Positions 21,432 to 27,239 of a stretch of DNA of 28,373 nt are shown piece after piece. The number at the start of each line of letters is the position of its first letter. Position 1 is the stretch's first letter. The DNA is taken from IMG/VR virus record IMGVR_UViG_3300047472_000437, positions 1 to 28,373 of that record. One strand, given 5' to 3'. The notes beneath the pieces were generated by a model. The model was not told the DNA's origin and did no database searches. It was given only the letters and a program-made list of their open reading frames with translations. The translations under genes were made by a program, and so were the position numbers. Source of the DNA: a virus.

Positions 21432-22460
21432 TCAGTTCACGTAGGCACCGACACTCGCACCGTTGCGCTGTCGTTGCTTATCCCGGTCGATGGGCCACGC
21501 CTGCCAGTTGCGCCAGTGGCCTTCTTCGAAGAATTTGCGAATGCCCCAGCGGTACTCGAGCAGCTCGCCCAATTGCACGTACTCCGCATAGTTCGCGACC
21601 ATCAGCTCCGCGATGCTCATCGCGTGATCCTCCGGAGGCTTGTCCACGCGCTTGCACTCGCTCTCGATCGCGAGCCACACCGGCACATGCAAATGCACCG
21701 CCTGCAGGCCGCTCACGGAACACTTCTCCAGCACATGCTCCGTCGCTCGATCCAGCGCTTGACCAGGACCTGTGCTCTTCGCCGCCTCTACCTTCGCCGC
21801 CAACAGGCGACGGGAATTCTTCCGCAAAGGCGGAGAGATTCCCCTCTGCGAAGGCAGAGGGGTAGGGGAGTTACTTGGCACAGGAACAGGATCAGGAACA
21901 GGCTCTGGTAGTGCACTTACGTGCGCACACGTGCCCTTTTGTGCGCACGTGGCTTCTTCGCCCTCTGCAACCGTCGCAAAGGCGTCGGCTGTGGAGTTTT
22001 CCTCTTCACTGTCCGCAACGGCGTCCAGCAGGGGGAAAGGAAGCACGGGCGCCGGCGGGGCATTCATTTGAGCCAGCAGTTCTTCGCGTTCTTTCTTCGA
22101 AAGCTTGGTCATGCGCGGCATCGCGCCGTTCGCATAGAGCTGCAGCGACCTGGCCAGCCGGTTGTCCACGGCGTCATCGCAACGGCGATGCCAGTTGTGA
22201 ACGATCAGCCGGTATCTGTCATCGCGGTCCAGGAAGCCGGCGTTCACCATGGCTGCAACCAGGGCGCGCGCGTCGCCGCTGTAGAAGATCGCCATGGCCA
22301 TGTCTTCGTCGCTGATGCGGCCGATGCCACCATTTGGTGCGGTGTCGGCTGTGGCATGCCAGAGGGCTTCCATGAGTCCCAGCGCATGCGGTGGATCAAT
22401 GCCAAGCAGCAAAGCCAGCTTGCGGGTCTTACGGTGTGTCAATGCGCCGCGCAGGGCCAT
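21432..22460 (-). CDS. Phage replication initiator-like protein (lambda O-like organisation)
   Basis: This is a 342-residue protein. Residues about 1-105 form a winged-helix-type domain (ALTHRKTRKLALLLGIDPPH, GLMEALWHATADTAPNGGIG, NAGFLDRDDRYRLIVHNWHR) as in phage replication proteins that bind the origin. Residues about 140-225 are a low-complexity linker (PEPVPDPVPVPSNSPTPLPS). The C-terminal part (ESECKRVDKPPEDHAMSIAE ... WGIRKFFEEGHWRNWQAWP) would contact the host replication machinery. The linker DNA carries origin-like repeats (21821-21950). No helicase or loader gene is recognisable beside it. It follows the 112-residue gene without a gap (ATG at 22460, stop at 22461). Confidence 0.72.
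   Translation of the reverse strand: MALRGALTHRKTRKLALLLGIDPPHALGLMEALWHATADTAPNGGIGRISDEDMAMAIFYSGDARALVAAMVNAGFLDRDDRYRLIVHNWHRRCDDAVDNRLARSLQLYANGAMPRMTKLSKKEREELLAQMNAPPAPVLPFPLLDAVADSEEENSTADAFATVAEGEEATCAQKGTCAHVSALPEPVPDPVPVPSNSPTPLPSQRGISPPLRKNSRRLLAAKVEAAKSTGPGQALDRATEHVLEKCSVSGLQAVHLHVPVWLAIESECKRVDKPPEDHAMSIAELMVANYAEYVQLGELLEYRWGIRKFFEEGHWRNWQAWPIDRDKQRQRNGASVGAYVN
21821..21950. other. Candidate replication origin inside the initiator gene
   Basis: Within 130 bases: hairpin TCCGC-AAAG-GCGGA (21821-21834); hairpin CCCCTCTGC-GAAG-GCAGAGGGG (21841-21862); two direct repeats CAGGAACAGG at 21881-21890 and 21893-21902 (12-base period); and an 11-bp inverted repeat ACGTGCGCACA/TGTGCGCACGT (21919-21929 and 21940-21950, 10-base loop). 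All fall in the low-complexity linker of the initiator, as lambda's origin does inside gene O. Confidence 0.5.
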
Positions 22461-22799
22461 CTATGCGACGTCCTTTCCGAATGCCCGGAGCCAATCGATG
22501 AAGGACATATCAAAGTCCATCCGGAGGTATGCCTTATAGCGGCGCTGTGCGCGGGTGAATGTCGGAGGCTTCGGGCTTGCCTCGATCATGGCTCGCCTGC
22601 CTGCACGCGTCACACTGAACATCGGGTCTGGAAGCCATGAGCGCGATTCATGTTCCTGCATGAAACCAAGCGCGACTAGTTCCCGGCAGATCACTACATC
22701 ACCACCGCCAGCGCAGAAATGATTGCGGTCTGCACGTGAGCGCCCGTACTCATCGGCGCCCACGCTGTGCTGCAGGATCTGGAGTTGCTCAGGTGTCAT
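22461..22799 (-). CDS. Conserved small phage protein of unknown function
   Basis: This is a 112-residue protein I recognise as a widespread phage/prophage hypothetical: RNHFCAGGGDVVICRELVAL, then FSVTRAGRRAMIEA and RAQRRYKAYLRMDFDMSFIDWLR-type ending. The first block followed by a V-T-x-A-G-x-x-A helix resembles a small winged-helix fold, so DNA binding is possible. The stop abuts the replication gene start. It starts at ATG 22799, directly next to the stop of the preceding gene. Confidence 0.7.
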   Translation of the reverse strand: MTPEQLQILQHSVGADEYGRSRADRNHFCAGGGDVVICRELVALGFMQEHESRSWLPDPMFSVTRAGRRAMIEASPKPPTFTRAQRRYKAYLRMDFDMSFIDWLRAFGKDVA

Positions 22800-23018
22800 C
22801 TACTGCTGTCCTTCCATCGCCTGACGCTGTTTCAGCGCATGATTCTCGAGAGCGTCTTCCACAGAAGACAGTTGTTTCTTTAGCAAGGTGACATATCGCC
22901 AAGCGGCATCATGGTCGACCAGTCGCATGTTGCATATCAGGGCGTCTAATTGCGCCGTTGACATGATGTCGACCGCTTCCTTCAGAAGGTGTTGGAGACG
23001 TACTGGATCATTGGCCAT
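22800..23018 (-). CDS. Small helical early protein
   Basis: This 72-residue protein is almost entirely helical with a heptad-like C-terminal half (WRYVTLLKKQLSSVEDALEN), suggesting a small coiled coil. ATG 23018 overlaps the previous stop (TGATG). The last residues RQAMEGQQ repeat the ending of the neighbouring protein (HQAMEGQN) because of an 18-base direct repeat. Unknown function. Confidence 0.6.
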   Translation of the reverse strand: MANDPVRLQHLLKEAVDIMSTAQLDALICNMRLVDHDAAWRYVTLLKKQLSSVEDALENHALKQRQAMEGQQ

Positions 23019-23365
23019 CAGTTCTGTCCTTCCATCGCCTGGTGCCAGGCGCTCTGCAATGTTTCAAAGTCGGAGTAGCACTTGCCGCGGCTCCAGCGCA
23101 GCATGGCTTCGTAGCCGGGTAGCTCGCGCTCCTGGTTGTGCACCATGGCCCAGAACTCTTCTTCGCTGGCCACTTCCCACAGGTCGCCACCACACACGGG
23201 GCACACCGGTACCAGATCCTTTTCGAAGCGCGGATCTTCGCCGTGGCTGGAGACGTCCACATCCACGGGCTTCTGCCCGGACGTCCAGATCCGGCCATGC
23301 CAGGTGCATTCGCCGTAGACGTAGCGCTGGTCGTCGATCTGCCGGGGGATGGTGCAACGGTTCAT
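23018..23365 (-). CDS. Hypothetical early protein with putative zinc site
   Basis: This is a 115-residue protein starting at ATG 23365 (ATGA overlap with the membrane protein upstream). CTWHG near residue 20 and CPVCGG near residue 55 could form a CxxH/CxxC zinc site. The middle (SEEEFWAMVHNQERELPGYE) and the C-terminal SDFETLQSAWHQAMEG are helical. The pattern resembles short phage proteins near replication genes, without a known role. Confidence 0.6.
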   Translation of the reverse strand: MNRCTIPRQIDDQRYVYGECTWHGRIWTSGQKPVDVDVSSHGEDPRFEKDLVPVCPVCGGDLWEVASEEEFWAMVHNQERELPGYEAMLRWSRGKCYSDFETLQSAWHQAMEGQN

Positions 23366-23538
23366 TGGGTTCTCCGGGAAGCAATCGCGCGCAGCACGAG
23401 GTTGGTAGCAATCAGCAGAACGTTGGCCAGCAAAAGCACAACGAGAACGCGCATCAAGTCGAAGTGCAGCCAGTGGATCAACACAAAAGCAGTGAAAAGA
23501 AGGAAGCAGTCGTAAGCGAATGTGCGGAGCATCTTCAT
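23362..23538 (-). CDS. 58-residue two-span membrane protein
   Basis: This ORF is defined by exact overlaps at both ends: ATG 23538 overlaps the previous stop as ATGA, and its TGA (23364-23362) overlaps the next start as ATGA. The product has two hydrophobic helices, FAYDCFLLFTAFVLIHWLHF and VLVVLLLANVLLIATNLVLR, joined by a short DLM-Arg turn, and ends in a basic tail (ASRRTQ). It is probably an inner membrane protein. Place in the early operon suggests exclusion or host interference rather than lysis, but a pinholin-like role cannot be ruled out. Confidence 0.62.
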   Translation of the reverse strand: MKMLRTFAYDCFLLFTAFVLIHWLHFDLMRVLVVLLLANVLLIATNLVLRAIASRRTQ

Positions 23539-24059
23539 GCGGCAGCCTTTCTGTCTTCGGCCATGCGGCGTGCGGCGTCGAGCAGGGTGCGACGCTCGAT
23601 GTCGGTCAGTTTGGAAACAAAGGGCGCCATCTCCGCGAGGAATGGACCCATCACCGGGAGTTGTTCCGTGGTGAAGAAGTGATGGAACGGCACATCGAGC
23701 GCGGCGCCCAACCGGGCAATGGATCGCAGCGACGGAGAGGCCTTTCCGTTTTCGAGCTTCGAGATGTGGGTACGCGGTACGTCCATGCGAGCTGCGAGTT
23801 GGCTCTGGCTCCAGCCGCGCAGATCGCGCAGCCCGCGGATGCGCTTCGGCAACAACGCGACCGGGTCAAGGGGCTTCGCTGCAACTGCGGCCGGTTCAGA
23901 CGGAGTTGCCGGCAGTTCATCTGCAGGCGGCTGCAGCGGCTTGTGGCACTTTCGGCACTCGCCGCTCAGCGTTACGAACTGGACAAGGCGGCAGTGCGGG
24001 CACCGCAATGATGGCCGCGGCAGACGGAGATTGGTGGAGATGGCGGCGGAGGAGATCAT
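23535..24059 (-). CDS. Zinc-ribbon and XRE helix-turn-helix regulator
   Basis: This is a 174-residue protein. Residues 20-39 carry CPHCRLVQF and CRKCHKPL, a CxxC/CxxC zinc ribbon. A Pro/Ala linker (45-67) leads to an XRE HTH: KRIRGLRDLRGWSQSQLAAR, MDVPRTHISKLENGKASPSL. A C-terminal helical part follows (about 125-174, FHHFFTTEQLP, LTDIERRTLLDAARRMAE), perhaps for dimerisation. It starts at ATG 24059 (ATGA overlap). As the third gene after the leftward early promoter it is a likely regulator of early or late expression, analogous in position to lambda cII or N, although the fold differs. Confidence 0.75.
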   Translation of the reverse strand: MISSAAISTNLRLPRPSLRCPHCRLVQFVTLSGECRKCHKPLQPPADELPATPSEPAAVAAKPLDPVALLPKRIRGLRDLRGWSQSQLAARMDVPRTHISKLENGKASPSLRSIARLGAALDVPFHHFFTTEQLPVMGPFLAEMAPFVSKLTDIERRTLLDAARRMAEDRKAAA

Positions 24060-24139
24060 CGGCGTCCGCCACCAGCCACAATTGCGACGAACAAACCCGC
24101 GAAGACGACGTAGACAACAATCTCGATGAGAAGTGGCAT
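24056..24139 (-). CDS. 27-residue membrane microprotein
   Basis: ATG 24139 to TGA 24056, coupled on both sides (TGATG upstream, ATGA downstream). The product is one hydrophobic helix with a basic end: MPLLIEIVVYVVFAGLFVAI then VAGGGRR. The exact fit between neighbours, rather than length, is the reason to call it. Unknown function; it may work with the neighbouring membrane proteins. Confidence 0.45.
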   Translation of the reverse strand: MPLLIEIVVYVVFAGLFVAIVAGGGRR

Positions 24140-24423
24140 CAGTACCAGCCCTTCACCCACACCACCAACCCGGACACCAGGCAGGCTGCGGAGACAAACG
24201 AAAGGCCGTAGGCAAACATGCGCGTCAGGCTGCGCGACACGCGGACGTCGCCGCCGTAGTGCTCGTCGAACAGGGCCGTCGTGCGGTTGGGTAGCATTTG
24301 CGCAAAGCTCGATCGGCATCCGAACGCCGACGCAACCGGCGGCGGGCAGTGTGCCAACTCACAAACTTCGGTGGCAGGGATCTGGTTCAGAGTGTGGAAT
24401 GGGTCGGGCGCATTATGCGTCAC
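24139..24423 (-). CDS. First gene of the leftward early operon, C-terminally membrane-anchored
   Basis: This is a 94-residue protein. I chose GTG 24423 because GAGG lies eight bases upstream and because an earlier TTG (24465) would lie upstream of the predicted -10 box. The N-terminal part is polar with His and Cys (MTHNAPDPFHTLNQIPATEV, CELAHCPPP). The C-terminus ends in one transmembrane helix (MFAYGLSFVSAACLVSGLVV) and WVKGWY. The presence of a membrane protein first after the early promoter recalls superinfection-exclusion or host-takeover genes. No family recognised. Confidence 0.55.
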   Translation of the reverse strand: MTHNAPDPFHTLNQIPATEVCELAHCPPPVASAFGCRSSFAQMLPNRTTALFDEHYGGDVRVSRSLTRMFAYGLSFVSAACLVSGLVVWVKGWY

Positions 24424-24432
24424 AGGAATCAC

Positions 24433-24447
24433 CTCGTGAGTCACGAG
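24433..24447. promoter_or_regulatory. Operator-like palindrome at the leftward promoter
   Basis: CTCGTGA-G-TCACGAG, perfect 7-bp arms with one central base, located over the expected transcription start of the leftward early operon. It is a good candidate binding site for the repressor or the Cro-like protein. Confidence 0.6.
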
Positions 24448-24451
24448 ATGA

Positions 24452-24480
24452 ATCAGACCATGCAAGACAAGTCATGTCAA
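24452..24480 (-). promoter_or_regulatory. Leftward early promoter
   Basis: On the minus strand: -35 TTGACA (24480-24475, perfect), 17-base spacer, -10 TCTGAT (24457-24452, four of six matches). Start of transcription would fall near 24445, inside the 15-bp palindrome. The -35 box lies inside a 17-base motif also found in the repressor/cro intergenic region. Confidence 0.6.
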
Positions 24481-24527
24481 GAATAATTCCACATAAGATT
24501 ACGCTCACTCACGTTAAGGTGATCCCC

Positions 24528-25034
24528 ATGCGGAAATTGATATTTGGATTGTTGATCGCTAGTGCAGCGGCTGCACAGAGCAATGCGATTGTGACCATCT
24601 ATACGCCGGGCGGCTATTTCAAAGGCTCTGGCCGAGATGCACTGACACTTTCTACAGGCAAGCACACAGCTACGGCGTCGAGTGGTTGGTTATTCGACGG
24701 AGACGTTGAACTCGCGAATCTGGCACCACATCAGTTCGTGACATTTGAGCTGCCTGCGGGTGAACATAGGCTGTCAGCTGCGAACGCGCCAAAGCCAAAA
24801 AGTGTAGATCCGCTAGTAGTCGTCCTCGAACCGGGCAAGCACTACTTTCTCCAACTCACGACCACCAAATCTGGCGTATACATCGTGCAATCCTTCCATT
24901 CAAAGTTGGTGGACGTCTCATGCGAGGATGCACGCGCCGAAGCAGACACGAACAAGCCTGTCAAGGTAAGCAGGGTTAATAAAGCCTACCGAGACAAGCT
25001 TGTGGACGGAACCTATTTCCCGCGCTGCCAGTGA
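24528..25034 (+). CDS. Secreted protein, probable lysogenic-conversion gene (DUF2846-like)
   Basis: This is a 168-residue protein. It starts at ATG 24528, where an N-terminal signal peptide (MRKLIFGLLIASAAAAQS) begins; longer upstream frames are not credible. After cleavage it is a beta-rich domain: ELANLAPHQFVTFELPAGEH, then LVVVLEPGKHYFLQLTTT. The pattern of an L-x-P-x-x-F/Y strand, P-[AG]-G-x-H and EPGK-x-YFL resembles DUF2846-type envelope proteins. A conserved-looking C-terminal Cys pair (Cys in VDVSCEDA, and FPRCQ at the end) could form a disulfide. It lies opposite to both neighbours, between the early promoter and the repressor, where morons expressed in lysogens usually sit. Possible roles are surface modification or superinfection exclusion. 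Confidence 0.65.
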   Translation: MRKLIFGLLIASAAAAQSNAIVTIYTPGGYFKGSGRDALTLSTGKHTATASSGWLFDGDVELANLAPHQFVTFELPAGEHRLSAANAPKPKSVDPLVVVLEPGKHYFLQLTTTKSGVYIVQSFHSKLVDVSCEDARAEADTNKPVKVSRVNKAYRDKLVDGTYFPRCQ

Positions 25035-25041
25035 GTGAGGA

Positions 25042-25716
25042 CTACCAGTATTGCCGGTGCTCCGTGACGCCGCCGACGATGCTGATCTTGTCTATCTCTG
25101 AAGAAAACGTGCGAAATGCCCGGTTTCGCGGGACGGCTTCGAATTTTTGATTTCCCTCCGAGTCGTGTCCTCGGTCATGAAAGAAGCGCAAAATTACAGT
25201 GTCACCTTCGACCGCATTTGGCAGAAGGAATGCGACGATGCTGTTCGGTTTTGCCGCTCGTTCGGGATCGACGATTGCAAGCATACCGGGTGTAAGGATT
25301 GGCGCCATTGCATCGTCTGGAACTTTGATTCCGAAGCTCTCTTTTGAATAATCTTTGTCTGTGAGCACGTACGCTTGATCCTGGGATAAGTCTCGAATTG
25401 CTTTGCGTGTTGGCGAAGAATAGACGAAAGAGGCCGCCGTTGAATAGTCCCATACCGGTAGTTTGCGGGTGCCAGTACCCGAGGCAACAATAGCATTCTC
25501 TTTTGGTATTTCCTCGTTTGCATCCTCTCGAAAAAGGAAAGCCACGGGCACATTAAGTGCCTCTGCAAGTGCTATAAGCTTCGTGCGACCGATCCACGTG
25601 CGACCGTTCTCGATCTTGGATAAATTCCCCTGTTGCATACCGACCAGGTCACCAAGCTGTTGGGTGGTGAGGCCTCGCGCCTCTCGAAGGGTTCGAACAT
25701 TATTCCCAAAGTGCAT
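25042..25716 (-). CDS. CI-like repressor with inactive S24 peptidase domain
   Basis: This is a 224-residue protein. ATG 25716 is chosen so that the product begins right before the HTH (an ATG 30 bases upstream adds residues without HTH similarity). Residues 5-60 are an XRE HTH (GLTTQQLGDLVGMQQGNLSK, IENGR). Residues about 125-215 follow the LexA/CI S24 fold (FGIKVPDDAMAPILTPGMLA, then IVDPERAAKPNSIVAFLLP). The catalytic Ser of the S-M-x-P motif is Ala136 here, and the usual Lys near EGDTVILRFF is also absent. The domain can still dimerise but should not self-cleave. The region's lower GC differs from flanking genes. Divergent from the Cro-like gene, as in typical immunity regions. Confidence 0.85.
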   Translation of the reverse strand: MHFGNNVRTLREARGLTTQQLGDLVGMQQGNLSKIENGRTWIGRTKLIALAEALNVPVAFLFREDANEEIPKENAIVASGTGTRKLPVWDYSTAASFVYSSPTRKAIRDLSQDQAYVLTDKDYSKESFGIKVPDDAMAPILTPGMLAIVDPERAAKPNSIVAFLLPNAVEGDTVILRFFHDRGHDSEGNQKFEAVPRNRAFRTFSSEIDKISIVGGVTEHRQYW

Positions 25717-25801
25717 AACGGAAGTTTGCTTGACAGTCCATCTCACTCAAGTCACTACATGAATATTCGCTGGCAAAGAATGCCAGAAAGGTATTCCTGA
25801 C
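25717..25801. promoter_or_regulatory. Immunity control region between repressor and Cro-like gene
   Basis: This 85-base divergent spacer contains a perfect TTGACA on the plus strand (25730-25735; no convincing -10 at standard spacing), the 17-base motif CAAGTCAnnnCAnGAAT (25748-25764), an 8-base palindrome GAATATTC (25761-25768) and the interrupted palindrome CTGGCA-AAGAA-TGCCAG (25770-25786). These are the likely operators of the genetic switch. AAAGG (25787-25791) is the Cro-like gene's probable Shine-Dalgarno. Confidence 0.55.
25770..25786. promoter_or_regulatory. Interrupted palindrome, candidate switch operator
   Basis: CTGGCA (25770-25775) and TGCCAG (25781-25786) with a 5-base centre, 16 bases upstream of the Cro-like start codon. 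The spacing of half sites fits a dimeric HTH repressor. Confidence 0.5.
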
Positions 25802-26029
25802 ATGAAAGATTCGCGACTTCTGCTTGCGAGACGGCGGCGCAATCTCACCCAGATGGAAGTGGCGGCTGCTTGCGGTCTAACGCAGAGCTTCTATGGAAAG
25901 ATCGAGACGCGCGAAGCTTCGCCCTCGCCAGAGACTGCAGAGAAAATTGCAAGGTTCTTCGGCCATGAAGTCACCGAAATGCAGCTGCTTTACCCGGAAC
26001 GCTACGAAACAGCTACGGCGGAGGTCTAG
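25802..26029 (+). CDS. Cro-like XRE regulator
   Basis: This is a 75-residue protein made of one XRE HTH domain: SRLLLARRRRNLTQMEVAAA, CGLTQSFYGKIETREASPSP, then a final helix pair (ETAEKIARFFGHEVTEMQLL). It has no peptidase domain. It starts at ATG 25802 and is transcribed divergently from the repressor, the position of Cro. It probably competes for operators in 25717-25801 and at 24433-24484. A convergent membrane-anchored gene follows after 17 bases. Confidence 0.8.
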   Translation: MKDSRLLLARRRRNLTQMEVAAACGLTQSFYGKIETREASPSPETAEKIARFFGHEVTEMQLLYPERYETATAEV

Positions 26030-26046
26030 TGGTGAGCAGCCTAGGG

Positions 26047-26691
26047 CTATTTCTTTTTCGGAACCGGCAAGTCCTTTTCTCCAGAAGCGATTGCTTGTCT
26101 CACCCGCTCGCCTTTCATCCACATGCGAAGAATGCTCTTGACCAGAAGCGGGTTCGTAGGGCGCTCCAAACCAGTCCATCGGAGACCTTCCGCCCAAAGA
26201 TGGAATTCCATGAAGCGCAGACTGTCTCGATCATGTCCGGTGACAAAGTAGTACAGATTTGGGGTGTACTGGTTTGCTCGTGGGTGAAAGATCGCGTGAA
26301 AACCATAGTGCACGCCCTCGATTTGAACCTTGGCGCTCACCAGTGCTTTTCCCCAGCTGAGATCCGCTGGGACAGTCTCCTCAATGGTGAAGTCGTCAGT
26401 GTGACCCCGCCTTCCGGCTGGCACATGCACTTCAACAGTCCCGCCACTTGTCTTGGCTATCTCCTGCATCTTCGCCACAAATTCGTCGTCGAAGGGATCT
26501 CTCTTCGCCCGTTTTGGGCTGTATCTGTTCGTAGGCTGGGATGTGTCTTCAACATTTCTTCCCCACCTGTACCACGCCAACAAGAGCACACCTGCCAAGA
26601 TTGCGATGAAGAACATCACTCCGCCGAAGTCGGAATCATCGTGGGCAGGGGATGCCTTCAGCAGCGTGCACAGCGCAACAGAAAATCGCAT
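26047..26691 (-). CDS. Membrane-anchored protein of unknown function (probable moron)
   Basis: This is a 214-residue protein with one transmembrane helix near the N-terminus (VMFFIAILAGVLLLAWYRWG, about 25-44) and a large polar C-terminal domain expected in the cytoplasm by the positive-inside rule (RWGR, then KRAKR). The C-terminal domain has strands (GGTVEVHVPAG; YYFVTGHD) and an Arg/Lys-rich end (RMWMKGERVRQAIA ... VPKKK). It is convergent with the Cro-like gene and divergent from the AlpA-like gene, so it has its own promoter and is a candidate for expression in the lysogen. No family recognised. An exclusion or defence role would be inference from location only. Confidence 0.6.
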   Translation of the reverse strand: MRFSVALCTLLKASPAHDDSDFGGVMFFIAILAGVLLLAWYRWGRNVEDTSQPTNRYSPKRAKRDPFDDEFVAKMQEIAKTSGGTVEVHVPAGRRGHTDDFTIEETVPADLSWGKALVSAKVQIEGVHYGFHAIFHPRANQYTPNLYYFVTGHDRDSLRFMEFHLWAEGLRWTGLERPTNPLLVKSILRMWMKGERVRQAIASGEKDLPVPKKK

Positions 26692-26723
26692 GACGCTTAT
26701 CGTATCGGGGTCTCAGTCATTGA

Positions 26724-26741
26724 TTCCGTCGAAATACGGAA
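26724..26741. promoter_or_regulatory. Palindrome between divergent membrane-protein and AlpA-like genes
   Basis: TTCCGT-CGAAAT-ACGGAA, two 6-bp arms with a 6-base centre, inside the 61-base divergent spacer (26692-26752). It could be an operator for the AlpA-like regulator or the repressor. Confidence 0.45.
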
Positions 26742-26752
26742 AGCGGCCTGAA

Positions 26753-26956
26753 ATGGGAATCAAGAGGATCCTGCGTATCCAGGAAGTGAAGCACGTGACC
26801 GGGCTATCGCGAACGTCGATCTATCGCCAGATGGCTGCGGAACAATTTCCAGCCGCGGTCCGCCTTGGCCCACAGGCGGTCGGCTGGTTCGAGCACGAAA
26901 TACAGGCTTGGATCGAATCGCTGGAACGAACACGAGACTTCAGAGGCGAATCCTGA
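26753..26956 (+). CDS. AlpA-family / excisionase-like regulator
   Basis: This 67-residue protein has the AlpA/MerR-type HTH pattern: RILRIQEVKHVTGLSRTSIY, then RQMAAEQFPAAVRLGPQAVG and WFEHEIQAWIES. In this family the first helices bind DNA and the R-L-G-x-x-[AS]-V-G-W block forms the wing. AlpA activates intA excision in E. coli prophage CP4-57. It starts at ATG 26753 (GGAAAG 12-17 bases upstream); an upstream in-frame ATG at 26690 would add 21 residues. It stands first in the integration module, so it is likely to control excision. Confidence 0.75.
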   Translation: MGIKRILRIQEVKHVTGLSRTSIYRQMAAEQFPAAVRLGPQAVGWFEHEIQAWIESLERTRDFRGES

Positions 26957-27014
26957 AACAAGAACACTTGGCGGGAAACGGTTAAGTATCAACAAGTATC
27001 AAGGAGGTATGATT

Positions 27015-27209
27015 GTGGCTCAGTTTGAACAGTATTGGACTATGGAGCAGATCGCGGAACGCGTTCATGCTTCTGTGCCCTCGGTGAAACGCTGGATAGG
27101 CAATGGCTCATTGAAGAAGACCAAGGCTTCCGGCAAGACTCTGATCTCAGAGTCTGCACTTCAGGATTTCCTGCGGGAGTCCACTGAAAGGGCCACATCA
27201 GCCGCATGA
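27015..27209 (+). CDS. Excisionase-family helix-turn-helix protein
   Basis: This is a 64-residue protein. I prefer GTG 27015, which is seven bases after a perfect AAGGAGG (27001-27007); the ATG at 27009 is too close to it. The sequence follows the excisionase/MerR HTH pattern: WTMEQIAERVHASVPSVKRW, IGNGSLKKTKASGKTLISES, ALQDFLRE. Such proteins bend DNA at att sites and steer the integrase toward excision. Two tandem 10-base repeats, AAGTATCAAC and AAGTATCAAG (26984-27003), lie directly upstream and could be binding sites. The integrase gene follows after 30 bases. Confidence 0.7.
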   Translation: MAQFEQYWTMEQIAERVHASVPSVKRWIGNGSLKKTKASGKTLISESALQDFLRESTERATSAA

Positions 27210-27239
27210 GCGCCAGTGGTCCAGAACGAGGAGTGACGA

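Noticed and set aside
24126-24527. N-terminal extension of the secreted protein gene
   Set aside because: The long in-frame upstream part is Arg/Gly-rich and overlaps the early promoter and two minus-strand genes; the signal peptide begins at ATG 24528.
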